DNA of 64,000 nucleotides from Theropithecus gelada (Eukaryota; Chordata; Mammalia; Primates; Cercopithecidae). Each line of letters begins with the position of its first letter. Positions within the stretch are counted from its first letter, which is position 1. The notes beneath the pieces are model-generated. The model ran no database searches, was not told the DNA's origin, and worked only from the letters and a program-made list of their open reading frames with translations. Positions 1 through 11,280 of the stretch are shown piece by piece. Both the position numbers and the translations under genes were made by a program. Location: NCBI RefSeq assembly GCF_003255815.1, contig NC_037673.1, positions 8,102,070 through 8,166,069 on the forward strand, written 5' to 3'.

Positions 1-530
1 AGAAGACTTAATAATGTTAAGATGAAAATACTATCCAAATTGGCGTACATATTAAACGCAAGCCTTGTCAAAATTCCAGCTGGCATTTTTGAATTGACAA
101 AGTGATCTTGAAATTCATATGGAAATACAAAGGACTTTGAATAAGTAAACAATCCTGAAAAAACAAAGTTGAAGGACTCATATTTCCCAATACAAAAATA
201 TAAAACAATAGAAATCTAGACAGCATGGTATTGACATAAGAATAGACATATAGAGTAATGCATAAAATTGAGAGTCCAGAAAAAAACCCTCTCATATTTA
301 TAGTCAATTGATTTGTGACAAACTTGCCAAGACAATTCAATGGGGAAAGAAAATTGTTTTTAACAAATAATGCTGGGACTACTGGTAATCCACGTGCAAA
401 AGAATGGAGTTGGATCATTACCTCACATCGTATTCAATAATTAACTCAAAATGGACCATCCACCTAAATGTAAGAGCAAAAACTGTGAAACTCCCTCTAG
501 TAGTCCTAAATAACTGCGAGTCAGAGATGC
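1..530 (+). mobile_element. Old L1 (L1M-type) ORF2 3' fragment
   Basis: The wording of this AT-rich stretch follows the 3' part of L1 ORF2 in sense orientation, including the segment around a local match to 'ggaaatacaaaggac'. Stops are frequent in all frames, so it is a non-functional relic. It enters from the left edge of the window and fades out near 530. Assignment is from remembered L1 consensus; the subfamily is not resolved. Confidence 0.5.
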
Positions 531-666
531 AGTGTCTTGTGTGAGAGAGATGCATTCACTTCGCCACCTGTAGGTGAATTCAGAAAGCTTCCTTCTGAAG
601 GATTCACCTAACAGGGTATGTGTTAAATCCCTAAGGACTGCAAACAGACATGGCAATGACCCTTAT

Positions 667-968
667 CTTTTACTTACTTATTTTTTAAGACAGAGTCTCA
701 CTCTGTGGGCCAGGCTGGAGTGCAGTGGTACCATTTTGGCTCACTGCAGCCTTTTCCTCCCAGATTCAAGCAATTCTCCCACCTCAGCCTCCCAAGTAGC
801 TGGAATTACAGTGTGCACCACTATGCCTGGCTAATTTTTGTATTTTTAGTAGAGAGGAGAGTTTCACCACGTTGGCCAGGCTAGTCTCAAACTGCTGACC
901 TCAAGTGATCTGTCTGTCTCAGCCTCCCAACGTACTGGGATTACAGGCATGAGCCACCGCACCTGGCC
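667..968 (-). mobile_element. Alu (S/J-like), antisense
   Basis: A T-rich tail at the left (about 670-687) is followed by the reverse complement of a full Alu, ending in a 'gccaccgcacctggcc' head at 968. Imperfect target-site copies flank it: 'atgacccttat' on the left and 'atggcccttac' on the right. Scattered substitutions suggest an Alu older than AluY. Short ORFs over it are artefacts. Confidence 0.9.
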
Positions 969-1959
969 TATGGCCCTTACATTTTTAATGTTGTCAAGTA
1001 GGGATAATGTTTGTTTATTTGTTTTCAGTTCATGGAGAGAATTACCTATTGAATATCATAAAATATGCAGCATTTTTCCTTTGCTCCCCTCTACTACGTT
1101 ACTTTTTTTCAGTACAGACATTTGCTTATGGAGCACTGGAGCAAATGGAAAATAAATTCAGGCAGGTCTGAATAACCAGACATAAAGCAAATAATCAATG
1201 CAATTACTTGTGCAGCTCAACCAGAGAAAAATATCCCCCTCCCCATTAACATGTAAACAGTCATAATGATTGCAGCAGTAGGAGATATATTTTATTTTTA
1301 AACTATTAACATTGAAACTTATTTTCAGAGTTTTGCAGGGGGAGTTTAAGTGTCAGGTTGAGGTGGGGGAGGGGCCTCCAATAGACCTTCCGGTGTTTTC
1401 ATCTAAAACCTTGCTAAACTGAATGCCAAGTCCATGGCCCTCTTCTGAGGTTATCTTCCCTGCTCCTGTTGAAGAACCAAGTCCCTGATTTTGTTCTGTG
1501 TAACCTTACTCTTGTTCCCACAGTCAATGTTTGACCCCTTACCCAAGAATGGCCATAAGCTGACCAGCAGCTTTCCACCTGACCTCCACTGGAAGGCTCT
1601 GCAGAACTAGGATGACAGCGATGAGGTGGACCAGTGAGATTCTCTTTCAGAAGAGGAAACTAAGAAACAGAGACAAGTAAGCATCAACTAAGGTAGCAGA
1701 AACATGTTTCTTTGCATTATGCCTAGTACTTTATGCAACCAAAGTAAGTGTCATTCTCTCACAACCGAAAGAATATACTCAAAACTAAACAGATGATCAG
1801 GTAAAGGCTCTGGAAAGGATCTTGCTTAATTATTGGATGGGAAAAGATTTCATTGACTGTTTCAGTGACAGTGAAGTAAGTCACATAGCAGGAGTAATGT
1901 TTTGAAGTTGAGTCATTAGACTACAATATTCAAACCATATAAACAGATATTCAGAAATA
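969..1959. other. Intergenic stretch, no gene seen
   Basis: I see no recognisable coding exon or RNA gene. About 1350-1660 is less AT-rich and could be an old LTR or single-copy sequence, but I cannot assign it. The only ORFs are short and lack features of a protein family. Confidence 0.5.
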
Positions 1960-1976
1960 TGAGGAGCTATAATTCT

Positions 1977-2284
1977 TTTTTCTTTTTTTTTTTTTTATGG
2001 AGTCTCATTCTGTCGCGCAGGTTGCAGTGCAGTGGCATAATTTCAGCTCACTGCAAGCTCTGCCTCCCAGGTTCACACCATTTTCCTGCCTCAGCCTCCC
2101 AAGTAGCTAGGACTACAGGTGCCTGCCACCACGTCCGGCTAATTTTTTTGTGTGTGTATTTATTTTTAGAGAGATGGGTTTTCACCATGTTAGTCAGGAT
2201 GGTCTCCATCCCCTGACCTCGTGATCTGCCCGCCTCAGCCTTCCAAAATGCTAGGATTATAGGCGTGAGCCACCGTGCCCGGCC
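1977..2284 (-). mobile_element. AluY-like, antisense, with perfect 17-bp target-site duplication
   Basis: The left poly-T is followed by the reverse complement of a full-length Alu that carries the AluY-type 'gcaagctctgcctccc' segment. It is bounded by an exact 17-bp target-site duplication 'tgaggagctataattct' at 1960-1976 and 2285-2301. The perfect duplication and full length indicate a fairly recent retrotransposition. Confidence 0.95.
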
Positions 2285-2301
2285 TGAGGAGCTATAATTC
2301 T

Positions 2302-3144
2302 AAGAGACAGTTACAGAACTGTCAAACTTCTTTTGGATTCTAGTTATTACATCCAAATTGAACGAGAAATACAGGTTACAAAGGACAAGGTCAAAGAGCA
2401 AGAAAAGTGAGATGACTTAGCCAGTGAGTTTAAAATCTTCTACTTGGTATCAGTAAGTTGAAACTGTGGGAAAATGTGACAGATGACTTCCCAGCTTGCT
2501 CTAGGTCGTCACACAGGTTGAGTTTTCTTTCTGATATCCCTCACCCGAACATTTGGAAGAGTCTTTTCTGAGAGACGTGTCCTTGTGTTTTCACTCAGTT
2601 TGTATTTTCTGAAGTAGGTTCCTTGACTTGACCTTCACTGATGACTAAGGGCTGTGGAGTTGTTGTACTTCAGTTTGGTAACCACAGTGAGATCCAACAG
2701 CATTCCCAAGTGTAGAGGGTCCTGTCCCACACACACTTATCTCCTGTTTCTTCGTGTGGTTCATGGCATCCACCCTGCCTGTCCTCAGTCATTGACTCTT
2801 TAAGACAGGTAGCCCTGGGTCTACCTTTCTCCTTGGTTACTAAGGGTCATAAAAATTCTGATTTTTAACACTAACACAAGCACTTTATCGGGACAGATAC
2901 ACAGATACCGATCTTCTGGCAGATGGAATTTATTTGGTTACTGAATACATTCAAGTATAATAATTCGAATTTTAGTTCTAGCTTTAATATTTGTACGGAT
3001 GCAGGAAACTATGGTAAATTTGAGTTTATATGAAGGCAAAAGAGATAAGATTGAAAATCTCATATTGACGTGATCAAAGTTTATTTCTATTTTTACTTTA
3101 TGAGTAAATGCATGACCATTATATATAAAAAATTGAGACATAGG
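2302..3144. other. Intergenic stretch, no gene seen
   Basis: Apparently single-copy sequence. No repeat, splice-bounded exon or RNA structure was recognised. The small minus-strand ORF at 2938-3162 shows no family resemblance. Confidence 0.5.
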
Positions 3145-3290
3145 TTCACCACCTAAATCCAAGCACTAGTGGTTACCAGAAGCTAGGAAGGGTAGAGGGA
3201 AGGGGGAGATCAAGAGAGACTGATTAATGGGTACCAAAACACAGTGAGAAGAAATTAGAACTAGTGGTTAATAAATCAATGGTAGCCTTT
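3145..3290 (+). mobile_element. Possible L1 3'-UTR fragment
   Basis: The 'gtggttaccagaagctagg' segment and the purine-rich run after it, followed by 'ttaatgggtaccaaaac', resemble the 3' untranslated region of older L1 elements in sense orientation. It is short and diverged, so the call is tentative. Confidence 0.45.
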
Positions 3291-5029
3291 TCTCTCCTGA
3301 GTTTTATTTAAAAAATTATCGTCTAACCTCATAATGTGTATTAGAAAATATAATTACGTTCAATTTTACTGTAGAATCTTACCACACTGCCTCCTTCAGT
3401 GACAAAAATAGAATTGGATAAAACTCCTTTGAAGACACACCCAGCATTTTCTGTGGAAAAAAAATAATGGACAAACATTGTCAATAATTGTGAAGTGTGT
3501 CTAATCACAGTAAATGAAATGCAAAGAGATGGAGAACAGTTTATTTAATTAGACATCTTTATTACCAATGTATTGACTGAAAATATCCTTTTATAATAAC
3601 ACTTGCAAATTCATCTTCCAATTAGAAGCTAAGTAGATCTTCTCATAAGTGAATGATCCTAGAAAAAAAACGACTGCTAGAGATTCTTAAGTCTGCTTCT
3701 AAATTATTAATTTCAACAAACATATACCTACATTAGACTTGCCTTATAAATGTTCTATGAGGAGCAAGATCCCACGGTTCTCCCATAAAAGTGAAAACTT
3801 TGATTTACACTTAGAGCTTTAGAAATATATTTGCATAAACTCATTAAAATTTCTTTGGAAAACACCATCATTATCTAGAACAGAGACAATAACGTACTGT
3901 TTTTTTGTATAAACAAGAAGTTGGTAGGTTTGATGAGAGGTGTGTTTAAACTCCAGCAGCTTCCATTAAACCTAAAGGATTTATATGAGACCAGCAGGAT
4001 TCATATACAAGACGAGACAGTTTTTTTTTTTGTCCACAGACCACACTGCTTTAGTACCTGGGCAACTTTCAATCAATACTGATCATGACAGACACTAGAG
4101 AGTAAGATTGAGAGTCTATAGATCTCAAATAAAGACAGGCAAAGAGGTAGAAAGCCGACCCAAACAGAAAACAGTATGGTTGGTTACTCCGTAATGACAG
4201 AAGCTGATTACATCACCTTTAGAATGAATTAGGCTAATGACACACTTATAGAGTATAGCCTCATAGGTATTGTGGATTTGGAACTAGGCTTATACAGCTA
4301 CTAAAATTATCAAGAAATCATATTTAAATACAAAGCATAATCAGCATAAGCTAATTCAATAATTAATTGTTCTTATTTAATCAAACTACATAGTTATTTA
4401 ATACAATTGAAGTAGTATGGCATATATAAGTTGTTTTTTAATAGCATGTTTTTAAATTTTTTGCCTGAAAAAAATAATAAAAAACTAATTTTACTCTTTA
4501 AATTCAGGTTACTTAGGAGTTCAGAGGAGGCAGAAGAAAGCTAGATTTTATTTTAAATTTGTCAATGAGATAGTTTAAAGGCAGACAAATTGTAACAAAT
4601 TGTTAAGAGTTGGCTCCATTGTTATTACTCACTGGAATTATTAACTGAAAATGTATTACATTATTAAACTAAAAATCAACTAAATTTTATATAACTTATG
4701 AAGTTCACTCTACCTTTTCCCTTTTCTTTTATGCGTAACCCATTACCTATATGAAAACATTTAGAACAAGTTTTAAATTAAGTTTAGGTTTATAAATTCC
4801 CATGAAAGTAAATCATTTCAATACTAGAAAGCATTTTAATGTGAGAATTTTCACAATTCACTGTTTGTTCATGACACTGGGGTAGTTGCAAATTGCATAT
4901 AAATGTTGAGAAAGAGAATTGTTGGTAGTGAGATAAATCCATTACTTAATTTTCAGTGTCTGAAAGGACCTCATTGGGGTCTGCAAAATCCTATTATCCT
5001 CTCAAGTCTCATTCACCTTAGTCAAGGAA
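3291..5029. other. AT-rich intergenic stretch
   Basis: Very AT-rich DNA with many stops in all frames and a T-run near 4021-4031. I recognise no interspersed repeat or gene here. Confidence 0.5.
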
Positions 5030-6037
5030 AATGCTACAGCCTGCTATGAGAAGAATTTGGGACTGTGACATTCCCCTCAAACTGGGAAGGAGCAGAGAGA
5101 CCAAAGAATGACGTGGACCAGCACAGCTTGGTGAGTAACTGAGCTTATTAGGACTTACAGAGCACTCCTAGAGGGTGGCGGGACAGCTCTATTAATCTGC
5201 CATCTTCCATCTTTGAACTGCTTTTAAGTGAATTTTCTGGCTCTTTGCCTACTGTGTTTGAACAATGAGATTGTGTTTCTTGGTAGGTTTTCAAATACTT
5301 TCCAGAATATTTGGTTTCTCACAGACACCTGCTCCTCAGCTGGGCACCATATCCTTGGCTCACCACCTGACCTTCCAGGTTCGGGCAGCAGACATACACG
5401 CTTAAGTAACCTGGTGGGTGACCCGTCACACTACACAGGCTGTCCCTCACTTAGCAGTCTAGTCTTCCTCTTTGAGAACTGGAGTTAAATGGCTTGAATC
5501 AGGAGCTGTAAGAAACTACACAGAGAGAAAAAGTAAGGAATGGGATTTCAGCATTTGTTGAGTTAGTTGTTGAGCCAGTTGTCAGTCTATACCAACGTTT
5601 CTAGAGTATGTAGAACACTTTTATTACAAAATCATTGTGGAAGTCATACTGACTTCTGAATTAATAATGATTGGTAGCAAGTAACTATAAAAAGGCCATG
5701 TTCTATATCTAAAATATTTTTGGAAGGGAAGAGAGAGAACATGGGGAAGGTCCCTGGTTGTGTTTCCTTCCTGGTGTTCATGAAAAGGTTAAGTGAAGAT
5801 GATAGGTGTGGGTTCAGGGTCCCTGTCCACATCATAGGGTCTCCTTTCTCTCCCTTGAGGTTACGTCAATTCCACCCGCTGTGTCCCTCAGGGCCTCCCC
5901 TACTTGGGGACACCTCTCTCTAGCTCCCTCATTCTTTCTTCACAGTGAAATGATGCCCATCTGTAGTTGTAAACTTTATAAAAGCCAGATTCATAGGTCA
6001 TGGAGTCTAATCTGTACTGAAAATAGTCACATTCCAA
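5030..6037. other. Intergenic; 5030-5500 may be an unassigned LTR
   Basis: The 5030-5500 segment is less AT-rich and has the texture of an old retroviral LTR, but I cannot name a family or define its ends. The rest appears single-copy. Overlapping short ORFs at 5644-6153 partly run into the next Alu and are not supported. Confidence 0.35.
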
Positions 6038-6051
6038 AAAGTCAAAGTTCT

Positions 6052-6359
6052 CTTTTTTTTTCCTTTGGGACAGAGTCTCACTCTGTCGCCCAGGCTGGAG
6101 TGCAGTGGCATGATCTTGGCTCACTGCCACCTCCGCCTCCCAGGCTCAAGTAGTTCTCTGCCTCAGCCTGCAAAGTAGCTGGGACTACAGGTGCGTGCCA
6201 CCACTCCCAGCTAATTTTTTTTTTTTTTTTTTTGTATTTTTAGTAGAGACAGGGTTTCACCATGTTAGTCAGGATGGTCTTGATCTCCTGACCTCATAAT
6301 CCGCCTGCCTCGGCCTCCCAAAGTGCTGGGATTATAGGCATGAGCCACTGCACCTGGCC
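6052..6359 (-). mobile_element. Alu (Sc/Y-like), antisense, with 14-bp target-site duplication
   Basis: Full-length reverse-complement Alu with an expanded internal T-run (about 6217-6233). It lies between exact direct repeats 'aaagtcaaagttct' at 6038-6051 and 6360-6373. The 'gttagtcaggatggtcttgatctcctgacctc' region (quoted in part) is of Sc/Y type. Confidence 0.94.
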
Positions 6360-6373
6360 AAAGTCAAAGTTCT

Positions 6374-7059
6374 TAAAAATAGAATTTTGTCTTTACCTTA
6401 CGCCTCTTGAAACCCACTAGACACAATGGATCTCAGGTGTGGGCCTTGAAAACACTTCTGTCTGTCATTGCTTCTCTCACCTCTCTGGTGGTTGTTTCTT
6501 CTCAATTGACAGCCCCCTTGCACCCCATCAACAATGAGATGCTGTCACTGCCTTCTTCGCTAGCTTGCACCTTCTCTCCATTTCCTTTTGTACTTTATTC
6601 CAGGGACCAACTCAGCCCTTCAGCCAAGTCCTCCCCTTTGCCTCAGCCTCTTGGCCCAGGCTCTATGTCTGAATTTCAGAGGATCAGGGATGGGCTTGAT
6701 AGAAACAGGGGCTCCTCCAAGACCCAGGGAGGAGTGTGATCCTGAGCAGGTGAAGATGGAGGGTGAGGAGGGTTGAGGGAGGCTAGAAATTTCACAGGTG
6801 CATTTCCCTGTGGCAAATGCAAAGAAAAATACAAGCTAAAGTCCACAGTAAGGGGTCCTTGCCAACCTCGCATCCTCATCTGTTCTGCTGCATCTCTCCC
6901 CAACTCTCGCCCTCACAGAGTCCATCATCTGGAAGGGGTTCCCCAGACAGGTTACCATTTCCTGAGCTCAGTCTCTCCTCAACTCACTCCAGTCTGTCTC
7001 CACCCCAGATGTTCCATGAAAAATACCTTCCCTGGGTATTTTCCCCACAACATTCAAAT
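6374..7059. other. Intergenic stretch, no gene confirmed
   Basis: Several short overlapping ORFs lie here (for example 6407-6739, 6773-7066 and 6817-7101), but they share no recognisable domain and occur in different frames, as expected for a locally stop-poor, C-rich stretch. It may contain further degraded L2 sequence. Confidence 0.4.
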
Positions 7060-7310
7060 TTACTGAACCCTCTACTATCTTCCTCTTGCATGAGTTTCTA
7101 ACACTAAAGTCCTTGCCCTCCATTCTTTCTTTCTTTCTGTTTTATTTTTCCACATCTAATGTTTCAATTAACTTTATTTTGTGTTATTTGTCTCTGTTTA
7201 AAATAAGCTCCATGAGGGCAGAGATTTTGTTTACTTTGTTCATTTCTGAATCCCAAGCACATCATAGGTGCTCAGTCAATTTCTTGTGAAGGTGCGTGTT
7301 GAGTGAATCT
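7060..7310 (+). mobile_element. L2 LINE 3' end
   Basis: The segment 'ctccatgagggcagagatt', then 'gaatcccaagcacatcatag' and 'gtgctcagtcaat', follows the L2 3' terminus in sense orientation. It is an ancient mammalian LINE relic without coding capacity. Confidence 0.65.
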
Positions 7311-7329
7311 TTCCAGGGATACTGCTCTC

Positions 7330-7560
7330 TGTTTTCCTTGCCACCACATTGTCTTAAATTCCCCTTGACCTCACTGGTTGTTTAACTAGATTTCCTTTGC
7401 TGACTTGTCATTCTCAATAAAGTCATAAATGATGGTGTTGCTATGGGTTCAGTCCTTGGTCGCCTTCTTTCTCTACTTTCTTTCCCTACTTTCATGACTT
7501 TGAACACTATTTAAAGCCATTGACTGTCTAAATTATATATCCTCCCCAAGGCAAAGATGC
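7330..7560 (+). mobile_element. L2 LINE internal fragment
   Basis: The text 'ggttcagtccttggtcgcc', followed by a pyrimidine-rich stretch and 'actatttaaagcca', resembles the L2 region just upstream of its 3' end, again in sense orientation. It lies directly after another L2 3' end, so two insertions or a rearranged L2 are both possible. Confidence 0.55.
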
Positions 7561-9119
7561 TAATAAGAGGAAAGGAAATATAGCCCTTGCAATTTTTACA
7601 ATACTAATGCTAAGAATGGAGTATTTGGTGTATCAAGGTTGTAACCTTTAATACATGTGCTCAATCTAGAGATGACGATAATCATAATGCTACATTTTCT
7701 CCCAGACTTACCGTTATACCTCTCTTTGAAGTTACCAACCACGGTTCATTCTCTATTCCTTTCATCATCTAAAGGATGATCTATAAAAACAGGCTTTCTC
7801 TGATTCAAAGCACTTAGTCTTTTATTTTTTAATTCAATATCTGGCAAAACTTGCTGCTTGGATACCAGTTACAGGCTGTGACGACAGTCATGGTCAGTGC
7901 CTACATGGGCAATTTCATGGGCAAATCGCCACTCTATACTAGCTGAGTGGTTATGAGAAGGAACACTTATGTACCTATGGATTCCAGTTTTAGAAGCAGC
8001 AAGAGGTTTTTTTAAAATTCATGAATCATTAGGTTTTTTCCTTCACTTCCTTTTTTCAACTGGAGAGCAGCTGACTTGCAGCACTAAATGTGTGCATTGA
8101 TATGTTAGCTGCCATTTGGCCAAATGTCTAGACACAGATTAAACAGATCAGAGGGCTCCTGGGTGCTGCTGCGCTATCAAAACCCTGTGGACACCACAGT
8201 GTTGGTTGTAGAAACTCTGGGAGAAGCCAAATGGTTTCTAGGAAAGAAATCGTTGATGAGATCCTGTCATGGTTGACTGGCAAAACTCTGAGACTCAGAT
8301 TAGCATGTATGTTATTTCTAAAACTGTTTCCCTTCTCAGAAAATGTTCATCAGGGTTCCCAACATGCAGAGTCAATAAATTAGGCTTTAAAGTACTCACA
8401 CCATCTGAAAAGAAATTAAATGTGGAGAGAAATGTTACCTAACAAGAAAACACGCAATAGCCAGTTAAATTTACACATCTCATTTGAAAGTTGTCCACAT
8501 CATTCATGAGTAAGTTTTCCATCTTCAGAACCGCCTTTGTGGTGTTTTCTAAATCATCAAAATAATGTTAAGATGGCTCTTTCCAAAATCAAAGAGATGG
8601 TACTTGGAGAAAATGAAATTTCAGAGTAGTTTGATAAAAGGGAAATTAATTTTCTTTTTTATGTCAGAGTTGTGTTGTTAGGACAGTACCAGAGAAGATG
8701 ATCAGGACAATTCAGGAACTGATTGAAGAATAAGATAAGGAGTGATTCTTTCCCCCACCAAACTACCCTTCATCAACTACTTCTGAGCCTGGGAGAGAAG
8801 AGGGCGAGTGAAGACAAGAGGCATCAGAAGCTTGGCATTTTGCACATTCATCCAATTAGTCTTGCCTCCCTCTCCAAATTAAAGTTCAAGTAATCTCACC
8901 CTGCTTCTTTCCCCTGTTTGCAGACATGTAGCACAAACACTCAAGATAGGAGAGGAAGCCCTTGGCCACTAAGCAGTGGGAAGAGTGTCCCTTCTGTCCT
9001 CCGATAACAGGCATTGATAATTCCAGCTTGTCTTCCTCAGCAGCATCTCCGCTGGTTGTCATGAGTGGTTCCCAATGCAGAGAAATTGTCACAGAATGAT
9101 CAGAGGAGCCGTGCCATCC
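7561..9119. other. Intergenic stretch, no gene seen
   Basis: Apparently single-copy. The minus-strand ORF at 8886-9179 runs into a MIR and has no recognisable motif. Confidence 0.5.
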
Positions 9120-9315
9120 ACTGCCTGGCTGTGAGACTTGTCTCTGCCACTGACAGGCTGAGTGACATTTGCAGGTCACTTACTCCCTTCTGACCTCAGT
9201 GTCCTCATTGGTAAATTGGAGATTATAGTAGTGTCTAACCTGGAAGGTTGCTGAAAAACTACATGAGATACTGCATGTGTAGCTTCTGGTACAGTCAAAA
9301 TGTCAGCTATCATTT
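9120..9315 (+). mobile_element. MIR SINE
   Basis: The order 'ctgccactgacaggctgagtg', 'gtcacttactcccttctga', 'cctcattggtaaattggag' and then a 'gagatactgcatgtgtagc' stretch matches a nearly full MIR in sense orientation (quoted in parts). This is an ancient tRNA-derived SINE. Confidence 0.75.
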
Positions 9316-9740
9316 AATTGTCTTGTTTGTCACATCCATCAACAAACTCTGCAACCTGGAGAAGAAAAAAATCCAAAATACAAACTACACTGACCACATT
9401 GGCCAGTGAGGTTCTTCCTTAATGAGTAAGGACCTCCCAGTCCATTTCTCTTCAGTGTCCAAGTCTCTGTTCAGAGGTAAGCTAGTGCTTTTCCTGAAGT
9501 GTTAAATAATATATTTGACTAATCTTTTAATACAATTACATATGAGAATTTACAAAACAATTGATCATATATATGTAAGTTAATATTTTTAATTTAAGAG
9601 GGAAAAGTACAACAATGTTCTTCTATTCCTGCGTCTGTGTCTGGGGTTCCCCAGATAACCCCTGGGTTAAGTGATGTGCTAAGAGAACTCACAGGACTGA
9701 GCATATACTTGTGTCCTAAGACTTATTATAGTAAAGGGTA
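9316..9740. other. Intergenic; possible LTR scrap at 9630-9735
   Basis: The 'aactcacaggactgagcatat ... ttattatagtaaaggg' text resembles a piece seen in some old interspersed repeats, but I cannot name it safely. No gene is visible. Confidence 0.3.
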
Positions 9741-11280
9741 CACTTACGTCTTTAATCCATTTTCAGCTGACGTTTGTACATAGTGTAAGATGTGAGCGCA
9801 TTTTTATTCTTCTCCATGCGATGATCCAGTTTTCCCAACACAATTTATTAGAGACTATTCTTGCCTGATTGTGTATTCTTGGTACCCTTGTCAAGACTTA
9901 GTTGACTCTATAACATTGTGTGTACTTCTGGGCTCTTTATTCTGTTCCACTGGTCTATGTGTCCATACTATATGGTTTTGTTTACTATAGGTTTGTAATA
10001 TAATTTGAAATCAGGAAATATGATGCCTTCAACTTTGTTCTTCTATCTGAAGACTGCTTTGGCTGTTTTGGATCTTTTGTAGTTCCATAAATTTTAGAAT
10101 TATCTTTTATTCTATTTCTGTAAAAAATGTCATTCAATTTTTAATAAATATTACATTGAGTTTGTAGATTGCTTCAGATGGTATGTATATTTTAATAATA
10201 TTAATTATTTCCATTAATCAACATGGGATATCTTTTCATTTATTTGCATCTTCTTCAAATTCCATCATCAATGTTTTATAGTTTTCAGTATAGAGCTCTT
10301 TCATCTCCTTGGTTAAATTTATTGCTAAATATTTTTTGCTCTTTCTGATGCTATTTTAAGTGTAATTATTGTTTTTTATTTCTTTTTCAGAGAGATTGCT
10401 ATGGCATAAAAATGCAAATGACTTTTGTGTGTTGATTTTTATATCCTCAAACTTACTGAATTCATTTATTAGTTCTAATATGTTTTTATTGGGTCTTTAG
10501 GGTTTTCTACATATAGAATTGTGTCATCTGCAAAAAAAAAATTACTGCTTCTCTTCAAATGTGGTTGCTTTTTATTTATTTTTCTTGTCTTATAGCTCTA
10601 GATAATACTTCCAGTACTATGTTGAATAAAAGCGGTTAGAGGGGCATCCTTACCCTGCAGTGGATCTTTGAGAAAAAGCTTTCAGCTTTTCACCATTGAT
10701 TATGTTAGTTGCGGGTTTTTCATAAATGGCCTTTATCATATTGAAAAAATTTCCTTCTGTACCTATTTTATTGAGGGTTTTTGTTATGAAATAATGTTAA
10801 ACTTCATCAAATGCTTTTTCTGCATCTATTGAAATGATCGTGTGGTTTTTATCTTTTATTCTGTTAATGCAATGTATCATATTGATGGATTTGCAAATGC
10901 TTAGTTAACCTTGTATCCCAGGGATAAATCTCACTTTGTCATAGTGTGTAATCTTTTTGATAAGTTGTTGAATTTGATTTGCTAGTATTTTATTAAGAAT
11001 TTTTGTGTCTATATTTATCAGAGACATTGGCTTATAGCTTTCTTTTTGGGGTGCCTTTTTCAGGTTTTGGTATCAGGGTGATGCTAACCTTATAGCATAA
11101 ATTTGAAAGTATTCCCTCTACTTCAATTTTTTGGAAGACTCTAAGAACTGGTATTAATTCTTCCTTGAATGTTTCGTATATTCAGCCAGGAAGCCATCTG
11201 GTTATGGGCTCTTTGTTGGGAGGCTTGTAATTAGTACTTCAGTCTCTTCTATCCTTTCATTATCTCAACTGTGAAAAATC
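9741..11280 (-). mobile_element. L1 ORF2 fragment, antisense, truncated at both ends
   Basis: About 1.5 kb of continuous reverse-complement L1 ORF2 text can be followed, from 'gtctttaatccattttcag' through 'ttctgttccactggtctatg', 'ttggttaaatttattgct' and 'tgtcatctgc' to the 'ctggttatgggctctttgtt' region. All frames carry many stops. Its age looks like late L1M or L1PB. There is no 3' UTR or 5' end and no clear target-site duplication. Confidence 0.82.
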
